A stretch of 64,000 nt of DNA from Sisyra terminalis (GCA_958496175.1 OY292275.1:36037701-36101700); one strand, 5' to 3'. Shown: positions 12,034 through 23,571, counted from the first letter of the stretch. The notes: generated from the letters alone by a model not told the origin. Numbers and translations: made by a program.

Positions 12034-12419
12034 TTACAGTTGGAATGCATATGTAGTATGTTTGAAAATTATTTGGTTTTATACTTATAATAAATTAATG
12101 TCCACATCAGTTGATTGTTATCGATTAATGAAAAAGAACACATTAAAAATTTTATCTCTTTTTGCAGTTTTGACTTTTAAAAATCAATATAATCGTTCAC
12201 TTTAAAGGTCTTAAAGAATGTTTTACTTTTTTCGCCAACTGAAAACTAATTTATTTCTTTTTCATAATAAATTATTATGAATCTTCAAGAAAAAAACCTG
12301 ATTAATTCGAAATTTTGGAAATATTTGAGATAAAATTGAAATTGCATACTTTCCACATAATAAATTAATATTATGTAATTTGTTGCATTGACCTTTAATA
12401 TTGATACTTTCGTAGATAA

Positions 12420-13490
12420 TACATTATCAAAATCGCAAAAATACAGCTCTAACCGAAAGGTTTCTTATATTATTGGTGGTAAATGATTTATGGATTTACA
12501 TATTGTACAGTTGATGAGTAAAGATCTAAGATTCAAGATTATGAGAAAAATCGCATCCTGTTCAATCAAGACTGGCTTAAAATATTTGTGGTGAAAAAAA
12601 TAAAATTTTAAATATGAGTAAAAAATCACACATTCCGTTATTTAAAATTCTTATTAGTTAAATTGACGTTAACATTTCTTTATTTTTTTTTTTAGAAACA
12701 GTAACGATATTCAGGAAATTATCAAGTATTACATTTTATTAACGATCGTACGAACTTCTTTTCAGAATTAGAATCATTAGTGTCATGTATTGTAGTAAGA
12801 ATAAAATCACGTAGGTATATTACTAATTCTTCTAACAGTGACGTTCAATTTCTTTGATCTTATTTAATTGTAAATACGGAAATAGAATCTATTGAGTGAT
12901 AGAGCCTCATTGAAACTTTTACTTCAAATAATTAGGTACTATTTGATTCAAAATTGATAACAATTTGATGGCGGCTAAAGGATAAGGCTAATAATCTATC
13001 CAATTTATAATAATAATTACACAACTGATCCATACAGATGTCATTGTTTCAATATTTTTACGGAAAAAAAAATTAAATGATTTAAATTTATTGCAGCTTC
13101 GTTGTCCACGTCTATCCATTTTTGGTCTTCAATTACGGATTGGTATAATCTTCGCACCGTTTTCCATTAACTGACTGATTTATGTACATGTAACTTACAA
13201 CTTTTCTTTGAATATTGGCTTTAAAGCGTTTATATAAAAAGAAAAAAAAAGAAAAATATAATCGATTTTCGTTATATATCTTGAAAGTGTGATATTCAAA
13301 AAAATCATTATCGACGAATCTAGTTACATAAATTTAATTGAAATATGTACATATAATTTTATATTTTTAAAAAATTTTATTGAAAAGAACTAGTTGATAT
13401 TTTGAAATTTCAACTTGATATTACAGTCTTAATAAATTTTATATTGAAATGCATGAATAGTTAAAAAAGAGCCAATTTTGATATATACGA
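12420..13490. other. AT-rich stretch, no gene seen
   Basis: No ORF, RNA or repeat with a partner elsewhere was recognised apart from the tail of the 11.2-12.4 kb repeat family. Confidence 0.5.
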
Positions 13491-13496
13491 TATAAA

Positions 13497-14345
13497 GTGG
13501 CGCAAAAGTTGTCACCCGATATTCTTTGATTCTATTTTTTTTAATAAAAGAGAAACTTTAGTTTGCTTTTTTATTGTGTTCATTTGGTGGCTATTTTTTT
13601 CATTATGTAAAAGAAATTATATTGGTTAAATGACCGCCGCCAGAGTTGATGACCGTAAGGGCCCGATTTATGGCACTTTTCGTTACCAAAACGAGAGATT
13701 AGGCGACCTGGAAATGCAGCCCTCAGAATTTCAGTTATGGGTCGTGCAGTATGCTCTTTGATCCATCCTGTTGGAAGAACCAAATATTCTTCAGTCCCAA
13801 TTCATCCAGTTGAGATAGGACAAAGTTGTTGAGCATGGCTTTGCTTGCCATTCACGATGTTTTCAAAAAAAAGGCCCGATGACGCCCCCAGCGTAAACAT
13901 CACACCATATAGTAACTTTTAGTGGTTGTAATGGTTATTCATGTATCTAACACAAATTTTCGGCGCTTCTGAAGTGATACTTCTGCTTATTCACGAATCC
14001 TCATGACTATTTTTCATGAAAAGTTGTCTTTCTCCAGGTCGATATGCCTTAAGTGCCTGGGGGTCAACGGCTAGCAGCTGATGCACTGTCTGCACTTTGT
14101 AAGGTAATATTTTCAAGTCTTTTACCAAAGTTCCTGTAAAGACCACTGATTTATGCCTAATTGCGTGACATGTCGTCTAATCGATACTGCGGGATTCTCG
14201 GAGATATCTTCAGCCAAAACCTCGATATTCTCAGCAAAACGACTGCTGCGAGGTCACCCAGGCTTGACAGTATTTCGTGTTATCTCATACTCTTTTAAGC
14301 GTGCAACTAAAGGAATCAACTTGGTGCGCTAAATAACTAAAAAAC
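13497..14345 (-). pseudogene. Mariner-family (IS630-Tc1-mariner) transposase pseudogene
   Basis: The minus strand gives, in order, transposase segments in shifting frames: SRFAENIEVLAEDISENPAV with SIRRHVTQLGINQWSLQELW (helix-turn-helix domain, usual form RTxENIExVxExVxENPxxSxRRxxQQLGISxTSLxRIL); GFVNKQKYHFRSAENLC (after the first catalytic Asp); VTIWCDVYAGGVIGPFFFEN; then HTARPITEILRAAFPGRLIS and RFGNE; and finally NSGGGHLTNIISFT-stop at about 13605. The region carrying the second half of the catalytic core (CDLTPLDFxLWG) has been deleted. GGCGCAAAAGTTGTCACCCG at about 13500 looks like the 3' terminal inverted repeat, but the matching 5' repeat was not found near 14.35-14.45 kb, so the element is probably truncated. 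FPGRLISRFG is shared with the 59.1-60.1 kb element, showing relatedness. Confidence 0.8.
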
Positions 14346-14699
14346 AAATCGAAGAGGAATGAGTGGTTCTTCCTTTTCAGTTCAGTTCTCCTGTTTTCAC
14401 CCACCCTATGAAACTATTAAAGCTCTTTTATTTCTAAGAGACTATTTAATAAGAAAAGCATTTAATTAAATGTTTATATCTATGTTGATTATTTTACTAG
14501 TTTTGCTTTATAGTTGGCATACTATGCTTAGATAAAAGAAAAACATAAAAACCGAGAATTGAAAGTTCATTATGATTTGTTTAATCGAAAGACTCGAAGA
14601 TATCGTTATCGTAAGAGTTCTAAAAAGAAAAAATACAGTTTTAGTTTAAGTCGGTAGCGAAATGTTTGCTAAGTTTTAGAATTTTTATTTCGTTAGACG

Positions 14700-15090
14700 C
14701 AGCATGAGACTTTGAGAGGGAAAAAAATAAATTTGATACGGAAGTTAATTTGCATCCCCAGGTCTGTTTTGAGCTAATCTGTGGGTGTCTGATCCATTAG
14801 CCTGTACGTTTTATACGGCCTGGCTATCGGAGAATATGTGAATCGTACTATTTTTGAGACACCTCCTCAGACATTCCCGTGCACAGACTAGCGCTGCATA
14901 TGTCTCCGCTTGATGTATGGTGGCATCCCTCAACAATATGGATAATCCATACTTTAGGTTCCTCCCATAAATACCAGTACCTGAGCCATTTTCTGTTACC
15001 GAGCCGTCCGTATGCAAGACGATGCCACGTGGCAATATTTTTCAATTCTTCACGCATATTTTTCCCACTTTTCCTGTGACCTGTAGTTCT
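14700..15090 (-). pseudogene. Non-LTR retrotransposon RNase H remnant
   Basis: A 74-codon minus-strand reading frame (15035-14811) carries the RNase H core: LHTDGSVTENGSGTGIYG (first catalytic Asp), TIHQAETYAALVCA (catalytic Glu) and IHIFSDSQA (second Asp). After a stop the next frame continues with HPQISSKQTWGCK at about 14795-14755, the segment also present in the 2.1-2.56 kb remnant. The WVPGH and C-terminal parts are missing and the sequence then changes into unrelated AT-rich DNA. These D-E-D RNase H domains occur between RT and 3' UTR in I/R1/LOA/Jockey-group LINEs. The overlapping alternative frames on both strands at this site are shadows. Confidence 0.82.
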
Positions 15091-15129
15091 AATACTGCAC
15101 TGGACTATATATTCTATACACTGGATATA

Positions 15130-17370
15130 GCTCTAGTCACTATACTAACCAAAAACTATATTGTAAGAATACCATAATTATTATATGTCCATTAAAAAAA
15201 GTATTTCATATTTTATTAATAATTATTGTATGCATCAAATAGTGAGGATAAATTAGTAGAAAATATTATTAGTTTTAAATAAAAATTAAAGTTAAAACAA
15301 ATTTTAATGACTTTTATTCACTCATTTAATAACCCGTTTGATCGTAGCAAGACAAATATGACAAATATTTGAACGCATTGCCTACAATAATTGCAATAGA
15401 TCCATAATACGTATCGTCAAGTTCGTAAGCGATATAAAGCGCCAAAGTATTCATAAAATTAAAAATATCTTTACCTTTTAAGAGCAATATTAATTGCTTA
15501 CTTTAATCGTTGCCATAAAACAAGCAAGAGAGAAAGTAAAAATATAAATACTGAAAAGAGGCGATTAATAGAAAAAGAAGCAATGAAAAAAGTGTAAAAA
15601 TGGAGAAGCTGCAACGCAACTATTCGTGATGCTATTACACACATCTTTAATGATTATTGTCTATTTATTTACAGAGCAATGGAGCAATGTGTGATGTGTG
15701 TGCGTTGCGATAATTTCTCAATGTGCCTTATTAAAACGTATTATTCCTGCATGTTTTGCCTCGCCTCATACTAACTCGTCTGGCTCTTCAACTTGAACAA
15801 CTATGAATATTGTTGCTGCTATAATTATTTACTTCTTCCAATCAAAGGCAATTTATTATATTTAGCATTCGATATTTACCCATTTAAGATGACAATCGAT
15901 CATCATCGTATTAATAGAGTTTTTTTTTTTTCAAGTTTCAAACTAAGAAAGATGCATACTTAACATTTTTTATTGAGAGTAGTTTTCATTTTCCGCATCA
16001 TAAATGCCTTTGATATCAACGACCTCTATTATTTACTTTTTTCAACAAACCATAAATGAAAATAATTATTATGATTCATCTTATGTTGCGTAATTAATTT
16101 TATATGTATAGGTACCTACTTTGTAGCCCAAGTCCACATCACGTCTAACATAATATCTAACAATCAGAGTTAATGTCTCAATCACATTGTCATGCGTTTA
16201 TACAGACTTGTTTTGAAAGATTCTTTCTTCAGAAAAATAAAATAAAATATTGTTTTTACTAAGAGTCATACTAGAATTTTTGGTTAAATTACTATATTTT
16301 AGCTTCATTTAGTGTATTTTATTTTCTACTTCATTCTCTACCCTAAAGCTAAAATATTGAAAATCTAGGAAAACAAATCTAGTTCAACGAGATTCTGAAA
16401 TAAATTGAGTAAAAATTGTCATTTTTTTCAGCAACATGTTTTTTTTTTTGGGTTTCGGACTAGCGGTAGATTCATTTCCCTTTGTAATTGCATCTCTTCT
16501 TCCAAGGAAATCTTTAAATTCAGAGATCATTCTTCTTTTTAGCATTTTTCAGCTTCTTTTCTCATTCATCTATATATATCAGCGAATATAGGATTCAACT
16601 CTTCTTCTTTCGTTTGTCTAGAGACAACCAATTTTTCCTTTAAATTTTCCAACTTAATTCTTTTTCTCTTTTTAGTCTAAAAATTACTCTTAAATCGTTT
16701 TCCATTTAAACTTGTAATTCGAGGAGACGCAACGATGAGAGCATACAGGTTGTGAATTAATGCGATGTGGAAGCAAAACGGAAACGATCGCGCTGCCATT
16801 GAAAAAAGAATCTGGAACCTTATCTTTAAGCAGGAGATCCACGGAGTATAGATACAAAAAATCCGAACGGTATAAGCTTTTTCACAATACTCTTATTTAC
16901 ATTCAGTCCAGATCATACTTTTCTTTTTTGTCACTAATAGCGCAAGTATTTGGAGCATACCTAACGTTAGTAGGGTTTTAAGAAGGTATTTCAATCCTGA
17001 AAATGTGGCGCCACCATTAATGTGTTTACAGCATTAACTTAGGTTGAAACTTATGTAAAGTAACTAAGGAAACATAAGTTAGTAGGTACTTCAGATACTC
17101 TTATGACAGCACCTTAACTTGACATATTTCCCATTGTACAGAAGATTGGAATTTACAGTTATCAATAACAACAACACTTTCCGCGTAATGATTTAAGCGC
17201 GTACATTGTGAAATGTAGCGCGCTTTACCGGTAATGAACCTCAAATTGATGTCATATTTTTAACAATTCGTTCGGACTCCTTGTATCTATAATCCGTGAG
17301 GGGACCGATCAAATAAAACCTGTGTTATTACTTAACAAGCATTATTCGGAAACGATTAACTAGCATAAAA
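15130..17370. other. AT-rich stretch with a slightly GC-richer patch, no gene seen
   Basis: No supported gene. A patch at about 16700-16870 is less AT-rich and encodes a 73-codon plus-strand ORF (16760-16981) with no recognisable motif. It may be decayed transposon, but I cannot assign it. Confidence 0.45.
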
Positions 17371-17374
17371 AATT

Positions 17375-18095
17375 AAAAATGAGAAGATTCCGAGTGCTAA
17401 ATACTACACCATAGACATGTATGGTATACTAGTGTAAACGGGAGAGTCTAGTTGTACGAACTTTCAGTTCCTTCGGAAATGATAATCACTATATACGAGG
17501 TTGAAACATACGTCGTGCAAGCCTATGCGTAGGATTATTTATAGACGGACTTAAAAAATAGCTAAATCTTTATATTCTTTGATAGCCAGGCTATGCTATA
17601 ACTTCAAACTAATCTGAGATTTCTTACCCTTCTAGCCTTCAGAGACGAAACAAAATTGGGTTGAATGTACTGATCTGTATAAATGGATAGTGCACTGTAC
17701 AATAAGTGACAAGCCGCACTAGAAGTAATTGTCATCGCCATCTTCGTGGGTACAAATTTGGGGTAAACTAATCAGAATACGACAGCGCCTCGTATTGGAA
17801 GAGAGACCTATATATATAGAAATCTCTCTTCTCTGGTATGGCCAACTGAAGCAAGTAAAATGCAAGCGTTTGTTTCAGGCGCTTATCTGTGTAGGCTGGC
17901 GCTCAACGGCACTCAATTGCCAGTTGTCGTTTTTAGTTACAAGTGCTGAACTAGTAAATGCTCTTGTTCTTCGGCGGATCGCCATTCGTTGGTCCAAATG
18001 CTTGGAGAAAACGAGAAAAACCATCAAAAAGTGACTTTATAAAATAATCTTTACTACTTGTGAAGCAATACTAGGAGGCGAACTTAAACTAGATT
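17375..18095 (+). pseudogene. Non-LTR retrotransposon RNase H to C-terminal remnant
   Basis: Heavily decayed plus-strand counterpart of the 14.7-15.1 kb remnant. From 17459: YELSVPSEM, then YEVETYVVQAYA (catalytic Glu block), LKNS-stop-IFIFFDSQAM at about 17555-17595 (second Asp), then about 17850-17930 MQAFVSGAYLCRLALNGTQL followed by PVVV (usual form LSRxQLRxVVGLLTGH), and in another frame TSAELVNALVLRRIAIRWSK with CLEKTRKT (usual form TGHCELxxHLxxLGIxxSxxCRKCxEExET), ending TTCEAILGGEL near 18055-18085 (usual HxLCxCEAI). Multiple stops and frame changes make it dead. LKNSxIxIFxDSQA is shared with the 14.8 kb copy, so they are likely the same family. The 101-codon ORF at 17729-18034 covers only the last frame. 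A MITE sits directly after it. Confidence 0.68.
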
Positions 18096-18104
18096 GGTGA
18101 CGGA

Positions 18105-18245
18105 CAAGGTTTATAAATTACATTAGAAAAAAAAATGACATCATACGAAGAATTTTGAAATTTGAATCAATCTGAAGATATGTACGAATTTCTTCTGGAT
18201 ACGTCACGTGGCACATGAGGCCACCTGTGTATTTTATAAACCTAG
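18105..18245. mobile_element. Mutator-like MITE, copy 1
   Basis: A 141-bp element starting CAAGGTTTATAAATTACA and ending TGTGTATTTTATAAACCTAG, so the ends are inverted repeats of one another. It is flanked by GGTGACGGA (18096-18104) and GGTAACGGA (18246-18254), a 9-bp target duplication with one mismatch. The interior (GAATTTCTTCTGGATACGTC, GAGGCCACCTGTG) is shared with the copy at 38.5 kb. A 9-bp duplication is characteristic of Mutator-like elements; the superfamily call is inference because no transposase is present. It lies at the end of, and probably inside, a LINE remnant. Confidence 0.78.
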
Positions 18246-18254
18246 GGTAACGGA

Positions 18255-18450
18255 CCTCATAACCCAACACTGTAGCTAGAGAAAACATTTTAACTATTAG
18301 GTACTGTTAGGTCCTCCGAAGGGGAATTTCAAAGGACGAAACTGATACAGACATGTGTTTGAAATATAGTACTAACTGTATGGCTACTAAAATAGCTGGG
18401 GATGTACGATACTAGTATTGAATTAGCCGAAATTTGCTGAGTAGTGCTTG
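18255..18450 (+). other. Possible continuation of the LINE remnant, then unassigned
   Basis: Composition stays less AT-rich than average until about 18400, consistent with the 17.4-18.1 kb LINE resuming after the MITE, but no motif is clear. A 74-codon ORF at 18448-18672 is lysine-rich and unrecognised. Confidence 0.3.
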
Positions 18451-18679
18451 CATAGTACTGAAATTTGCTCATTTTCTCGACATTATGACGGAGGTTATGA
18501 AGAATTTTTGGTGGAAATAGAAAAAAAACACAATAAACCTAAGGCTGCAAAATTAAAGCTCCGTAAACCTTGTTATGGTGAACTATTTAATAACAAAAAA
18601 AGTTATGTAGCAAAAAAAAAAGATAATCGTTTTTCTAATCAAATTGTTGTAACGGGATTTTTTTTTATTTGATTTTCAC

Positions 18680-19660
18680 TTTTTCTATTCAGTTTTAAAT
18701 TTTCAGTTTGCCTAATGGCTCTATTCACATATGTATTATTTTTTTATATTTATAATCCTCATATTATAACTTTGCTTCAAATAAAAACAAAAATCTACCT
18801 AGATTTTACATCATACATAGAGTTTCCGATAAACATATATTGGAAATTATTCTTAGGTATTGCTGTCTGAAAATAAAGTTATAAAATTAATTCAAAATGA
18901 AACGTTTAAAATCATATAAGTTGAACTAAAACTGAAAACTGGTAGATATGCTGTAAAAATAAAAAGAAAAAGGCGATATAAATTACCGCAATGAATACAT
19001 TTTACATTTTTAATTTCGTAAATAATCCCTTTAGTCATAATAATGTGCAAGTAAAATAAATAAACTGCATCGCATACGTAAGCTCAGTAGCCTTTAATAT
19101 TACATAAAACCGCAAAGGTAGGTATATTCATTCCATTTTTTTCTGTTTCTGTTTTCTTTTTCTGTTCTTTTCGCGAAAGTTCAACCACAAAATTGCCAGA
19201 GCGAAAAGGACAAAAACAAAAATTGATATAGGTGCTTGCAGGGGTATTATTTTTCAGGTAGATTCGCTATAAGAGAGAGAGAATGGAACAAGTTTTGAGA
19301 TTATAATAACGGATTACTTGCTCATTATTCAAAAAATAAAAATATTATTTCCTGATTATTAGGCAATTAATTATATTTATAACAAGAAATATAAACATAT
19401 TACAGCTTAAACTATGTCCATATTAAATTTATATTCCCGTCTATTAATGAAAATTGAAATAAAAGTTTCCATACTAATTTTCTTTAAAAACCATTTAGAA
19501 TTTAATTATCACGATTTTTGGCTTTTTTTTATTATTACTTTATTAAAAATTAAAATTAGTTATTTATAATTTTCTCCTTAGAAAATTGTGTGCTACAGAA
19601 AACTCAAAAATATTAATTATCCACAATATATATTATTAATTAATGCAATGGCTATAATAA
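18680..19660. other. AT-rich stretch, no gene seen
   Basis: No supportable feature beyond a short GA-rich run at about 19274-19285. Confidence 0.55.
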
Positions 19661-19668
19661 CCATAAGC

Positions 19669-19740
19669 TTCAAGTATAAAGAACACCTGTCCTATTATAA
19701 AGCCAATAGAAGGGAGGTGATATACTTGGCAGAATCAATA
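19669..19740 (+). pseudogene. Possible Penelope-like GIY-YIG endonuclease fragment
   Basis: The plus strand reads FKYKEHLSYYKANRREVIYL followed by AESI-stop. GIY-YIG endonucleases of Penelope-like elements have F-x-R-x-x-EH-(10-12)-N-...-S-x-x-A-x-H in this place, so F, EH, N and the YLAE part fit, while the usual S and H do not. It is short and could be chance. What raises it is the hammerhead-like motif that follows within 60 bases (19761-19798), the order expected at the 3' end of a Penelope-like element. Confidence 0.28.
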
Positions 19741-19760
19741 TAGTAAGATTACATAAAACA

Positions 19761-19798
19761 AGAAAGAAGTTGAAAAATATATATCAACCAAACGTTAC
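19761..19798 (+). other. Hammerhead-like stem with CAACCAAACGTT
   Basis: GAAGTTGAAAAATATATATC followed by AACCAAACGTTAC forms a GTTG/CAAC stem and then a near-GAAACGTT box. The 45007-45042 sequence shares GAAGTT-AAAAATATATATCAAC and has CCTGAAGAAG in front, which supplies the CTGANGA box lost here. Probably a decayed member of the same motif family. Confidence 0.4.
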
Positions 19799-20608
19799 AA
19801 AAGTTTAAAATAAAATTATCATTTATCCAAATTCCCGAGAATCATCAACCAATATACAATAATATAGAGCTGTTGAGATATAAGCAGATATAAGTATTCA
19901 ATTAGAATAAAATGTGTCAATGTTACAAAAAATACCATAGAAATGTGTACCTGGTACATCAAAACTACTTAATTACAACTAATGCCGGAAATTAAATTTT
20001 AATCGAAGGATAGAAAAAAGCTGCGAATTTTCCCCTAAAATGATGATATGTGTATGATAAATGTGTAGGATTTATTTAACAGATTTTTTTATCTAATTCA
20101 GAGCTGGTATTATCACATCCTGGATGGATAGACTATACCCTTAAGGTAGCTGTTTAATACGAAAAAAATTATCCGTTTGATACACATTTATCCTATAAAA
20201 ATCAATATTTTAGATGGAAATACGCATGTTTTATCTATCATCAGAATAAAATTTTATCCCAATGATAAATATCACTAATTAAATGTGAAAATATAGGCCC
20301 TTACAATACAGAGATATATACAATTCTGATTTCTAAAAAATCTATATTTGAAATTTGCTGTTTTATTGAATTGATATAATAATGAACTATATTCATTATT
20401 ATATTCGTTTTATTTAAGTTTTTTCTGCAATTATTTTCTGTCTCATTAAAATTAAAGGTGTAGGATATATATTTACTCGTACGTGCACATTGAAAAATTG
20501 AAATTGGTTTGTATTTCTCAATAATCAATTGAGTTAATCATTAACGACAAATTTGTTGTGTCTATATTTTACATAATATTATTTAATTTTTAGCCGGAGG
20601 AAAATGGA

Positions 20609-20704
20609 CATGAAAGGATGAAAATCCATATACTAATAATTAATTCTGCGACGTTTCGGTCCTTTATTAGTCTTATTAGTACATGGATTTACATCCTTTC
20701 ATGG
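20609..20704 (-). repeat. Hairpin with hammerhead-like core
   Basis: The 31-bp left arm (starting CATGAAAGGATGAAAATCCA) is the inverse of the right arm 20673-20704 with about three differences. The loop on the minus strand holds GACTAATAAAGGACCGAAAC followed by GTCGC, that is a GGAC...-type helix II, GAAA and GTC in hammerhead order, with CTAATAA where CTGATGA would be expected. TAATAAAGG and CCGAAA are shared with the 10.4 kb motif. Interpreted as a mutated terminal repeat of a Penelope-like element; activity is unlikely. Confidence 0.5.
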
Positions 20705-20709
20705 CCACT

Positions 20710-22915
20710 TTCTTCTTGCTAAAATTAAATAATGTTAATCAATAACATTGTCGATCAATAACATTGTAGACTGACGAAATCGTGGGTATCAAATAATATT
20801 CAATATAGGTAACAAAAGAGGAGTAACAAAACTATGATACATAGAATTAAGCACTACATGTAAAATTTTACCTATGCGACTAATTCTGATTATTAAATAT
20901 TTGAGGTATTTTATTCCATATTTTCATTCGGTAGGCAGTTTTTGAAAGTATATTTTTTGAGCTCCCATACTATACAGGTTATTTAAATGTTATGCTATAA
21001 ATATAAAATTCCAAAGCTCGTTTTTTTTTTGTTGATATTATAAGAGTGGTGTTCATTCTACAAATAACAGAAAATTATACAATTCTTTTGTCCATAAATA
21101 GCTGCAAATAATAGAAATATTTAGACATCGTAATAACTTCTTTTACAGCTCACCGCCAGCACCATATGAAGATCTAATAATAATTGTCGTACAACGACAA
21201 CTGCAACGATAATTATACGTTCTAGAAATATAAAATATCCATGTATAGTACTGGTATCTTCTTAAACTCGAATTTAAATCGGGAACAATAGTCACTGTTA
21301 CAGAGTATTACGCGGGTATTATGCATACAGTTGAGCCAACGATTGCAGCATGCCTATTTATATTGGAGTGACGAAAAAGTATTCACTATTTAAATATTGT
21401 GAATTTTATTCTACTTACTTAATAGTTTATGATTAAAAGTATTGAATAAAATTAATCATTTTTTGTAAAAATATAGAATATGTGTTCTTTTTACATTTAA
21501 TTTATGATAGTACTCTTTTGAGTTATTTTTTATACTTACCGATTAGTTACGCAAAGCTTTTCAAGAGCGATAAGTTTTTTCAATTTATGTTTGTACCTAA
21601 GTAATAACAGTTTCTGCTTTAACTTGAATTACTTTTCAAGTTTCAGTAATTACTTTAGTAATTGAACTTCGTTGCACATTAGATCCCAGTATTATTATTT
21701 TTTTTTAGTCAAACAGCAATCAGTCGAACTTGACCTTTTTTACAGAAACGTTTTTGCTAAGATTTATCTTTGCAGATTCATCTTGATGTTGACGACGATT
21801 ACATCGATTTGAAGAAACAGAACACACGAACGTGAAAAAATGGTTGTATGAAAGAAATCAAGTGAGGAATTGTTGGAGTTTCAAATGTATAATGCGGATC
21901 AAATGAACCAAAAGCCTTTCTTAGTGAGAGAAAAGACGATAACGATGATTGCTGTGATGTTGATGATAATGAAGACCACTGGTCGTGGTGACATTCTTTA
22001 TATCAAGCTGACTACTGTAACGATGCAGACAACAAACGGCATATTACAAGGCGACAGTGACGACGGCAATAACAAGACAGTAGTTATTTAACGATGGCCA
22101 AACACACCTTTTCTTAGATACCTTTTATCCAGTTCAGATTGAAGAGTTGAAGTCTTCAGACTTCAATAGTCGATCACATAATTGGTTTGTAAGGACTTTT
22201 CCCAATGAAACAGATTATTAATACAAAATCAAAACGAATTCATTTAAATAAGTTTTATGCGACGATAATGATATTATCACTATGCTAATGTACAGTAAAA
22301 AGTTGTAAGTTTACAGATAATTGCAAAAAGAATAAACGCTAAATATAAATCGCCACAAATAAGCGCGTGAACGAATAGTGTGCTATTTAAGAGTCCTACG
22401 CAATTTAAAATATTCTGTATGTCGCTTTTATTTTGCTCGATGCAAAATTAAAAAAAAATAGTGCAATGAAAAGACAACACAAGTCGAACAAGACAACAAA
22501 AATGAGAGCGCGAAGGAGGAGGTGGATATTTTTGCAAAAGAAGTGCCCAATGAATCTTTATAATGGTGTTTGTGTGTTTTCCTTCTTTGTTTTCTTCTCT
22601 ATAATTCCATTTAGAAAAGTCAAAGAAAAATAAAATATAAAGATTTCTATACATCTGTCGGTACAGTATGAATCAAAAGTCTATACTTGCAAAAGCCAAG
22701 ACAACCAACTGATCAAGTAGCTTTGAAAGTTATAAGCGATAGTTTTGAATCTCATGACGAGGAAATTTTCAATTTATCAGCTATTATAAGGAAGAGCTCA
22801 ACAAGCAATAATTAAAAAACTATATCAAGTTATTCTAGAGTAAATATTTAATTATTTAGGTTATTGTTTTGAGTTAAAATTAATGAAGTATCATAATTTA
22901 AATCATCAATGAATG
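20710..22915. other. AT-rich stretch, no gene seen
   Basis: A less AT-rich patch at about 21760-22090 has a 73-codon plus-strand ORF with GATGATGA-type low complexity and no motif. A lysine/arginine-rich ORF at 22433-22633 is likewise unrecognised. No RNA or transposon signature found. Confidence 0.45.
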
Positions 22916-22919
22916 GATG

Positions 22920-23562
22920 AATCATTGAAGTCATCAAATTCGCTAACGATCTGGTACTGATGACTAAAACGGAAGAAGAGTTACAAATTATGTGAGACCG
23001 TTTGATCATCGACGACATAACATATGGATTAGACATAAATACAAAAAAGTCAAAAGGAATGAGGATATCGAAAAGAAAAACTCCATTTCATATCAACGCA
23101 AACAACGTATAGCTAAAAAAGTGAACCAATTTAAATATTTAAGAAGTATCCTCACCGAAAATGAAAAATATACTATCGAAATTAAAAAGTATCATGCTTT
23201 GGTGAAAATAGCTTTCAATAGTAAGAAAATCTAACGATTTGAAAGTCAGAGCTTAAATTTTGGAAAAAGTTTCTAAAATTCTATATATAGAGTGTATCAA
23301 TTACGAAATTATGACTTAAAAACAAGAAATGAAGTACCTAAAGAGTCTTGAAATGTGATGCTGAAGAAAATGAAAAAATTAAAAATGGAGGAATAAAGTG
23401 CCAACGTGGAAGTGTTGAGAAGAGTCCCTGAAGAAAGAATTATCATCAATATAGTGAAGAAGAAAAGAAAAAAAGAAGAAGAACAAGAAGAAGAAAAGCT
23501 TTACTAGATGGGTCATATTCTGTAAGGAAAATGTAACATACTTGGTGTACAGTTCAGAATTA
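22920..23562 (+). pseudogene. Non-LTR retrotransposon reverse transcriptase/C-terminal pseudogene
   Basis: The plus strand carries consecutive LINE RT segments: VIKFANDLVLMTKTEEELQI at 22930-22990, where FAND replaces the catalytic F/YADD; YGLDINTKKSKGMRISKRKT; VNQFKYLRSILTENEKYTIE with IKKYHALVKIAFNSKK (usual form YLGSxLTEDGxCxxEIKxRIALAKxAFxxKK); LKTRNEVPKES (usual TLKKxExKYLESFE); MLKKMKKLKMEE; NVEVLRRVPEER; and MGHIL near 23505-23520 (usual WIGHILR). Order and spacing match the endonuclease/reverse-transcriptase ORF common in insect LINEs. Stops and frame changes plus loss of the first catalytic-box Asp make it non-functional. AAGAAG-rich DNA at 23455-23495 is a local simple-sequence expansion inside it. 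The endonuclease and early RT are missing. Confidence 0.82.
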
Positions 23563-23571
23563 TTGAGATAA

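Noticed and set aside
23455..23495. AAGAAG run as a coding coiled coil
   Set aside because: Simple-sequence expansion inside a dead LINE frame.
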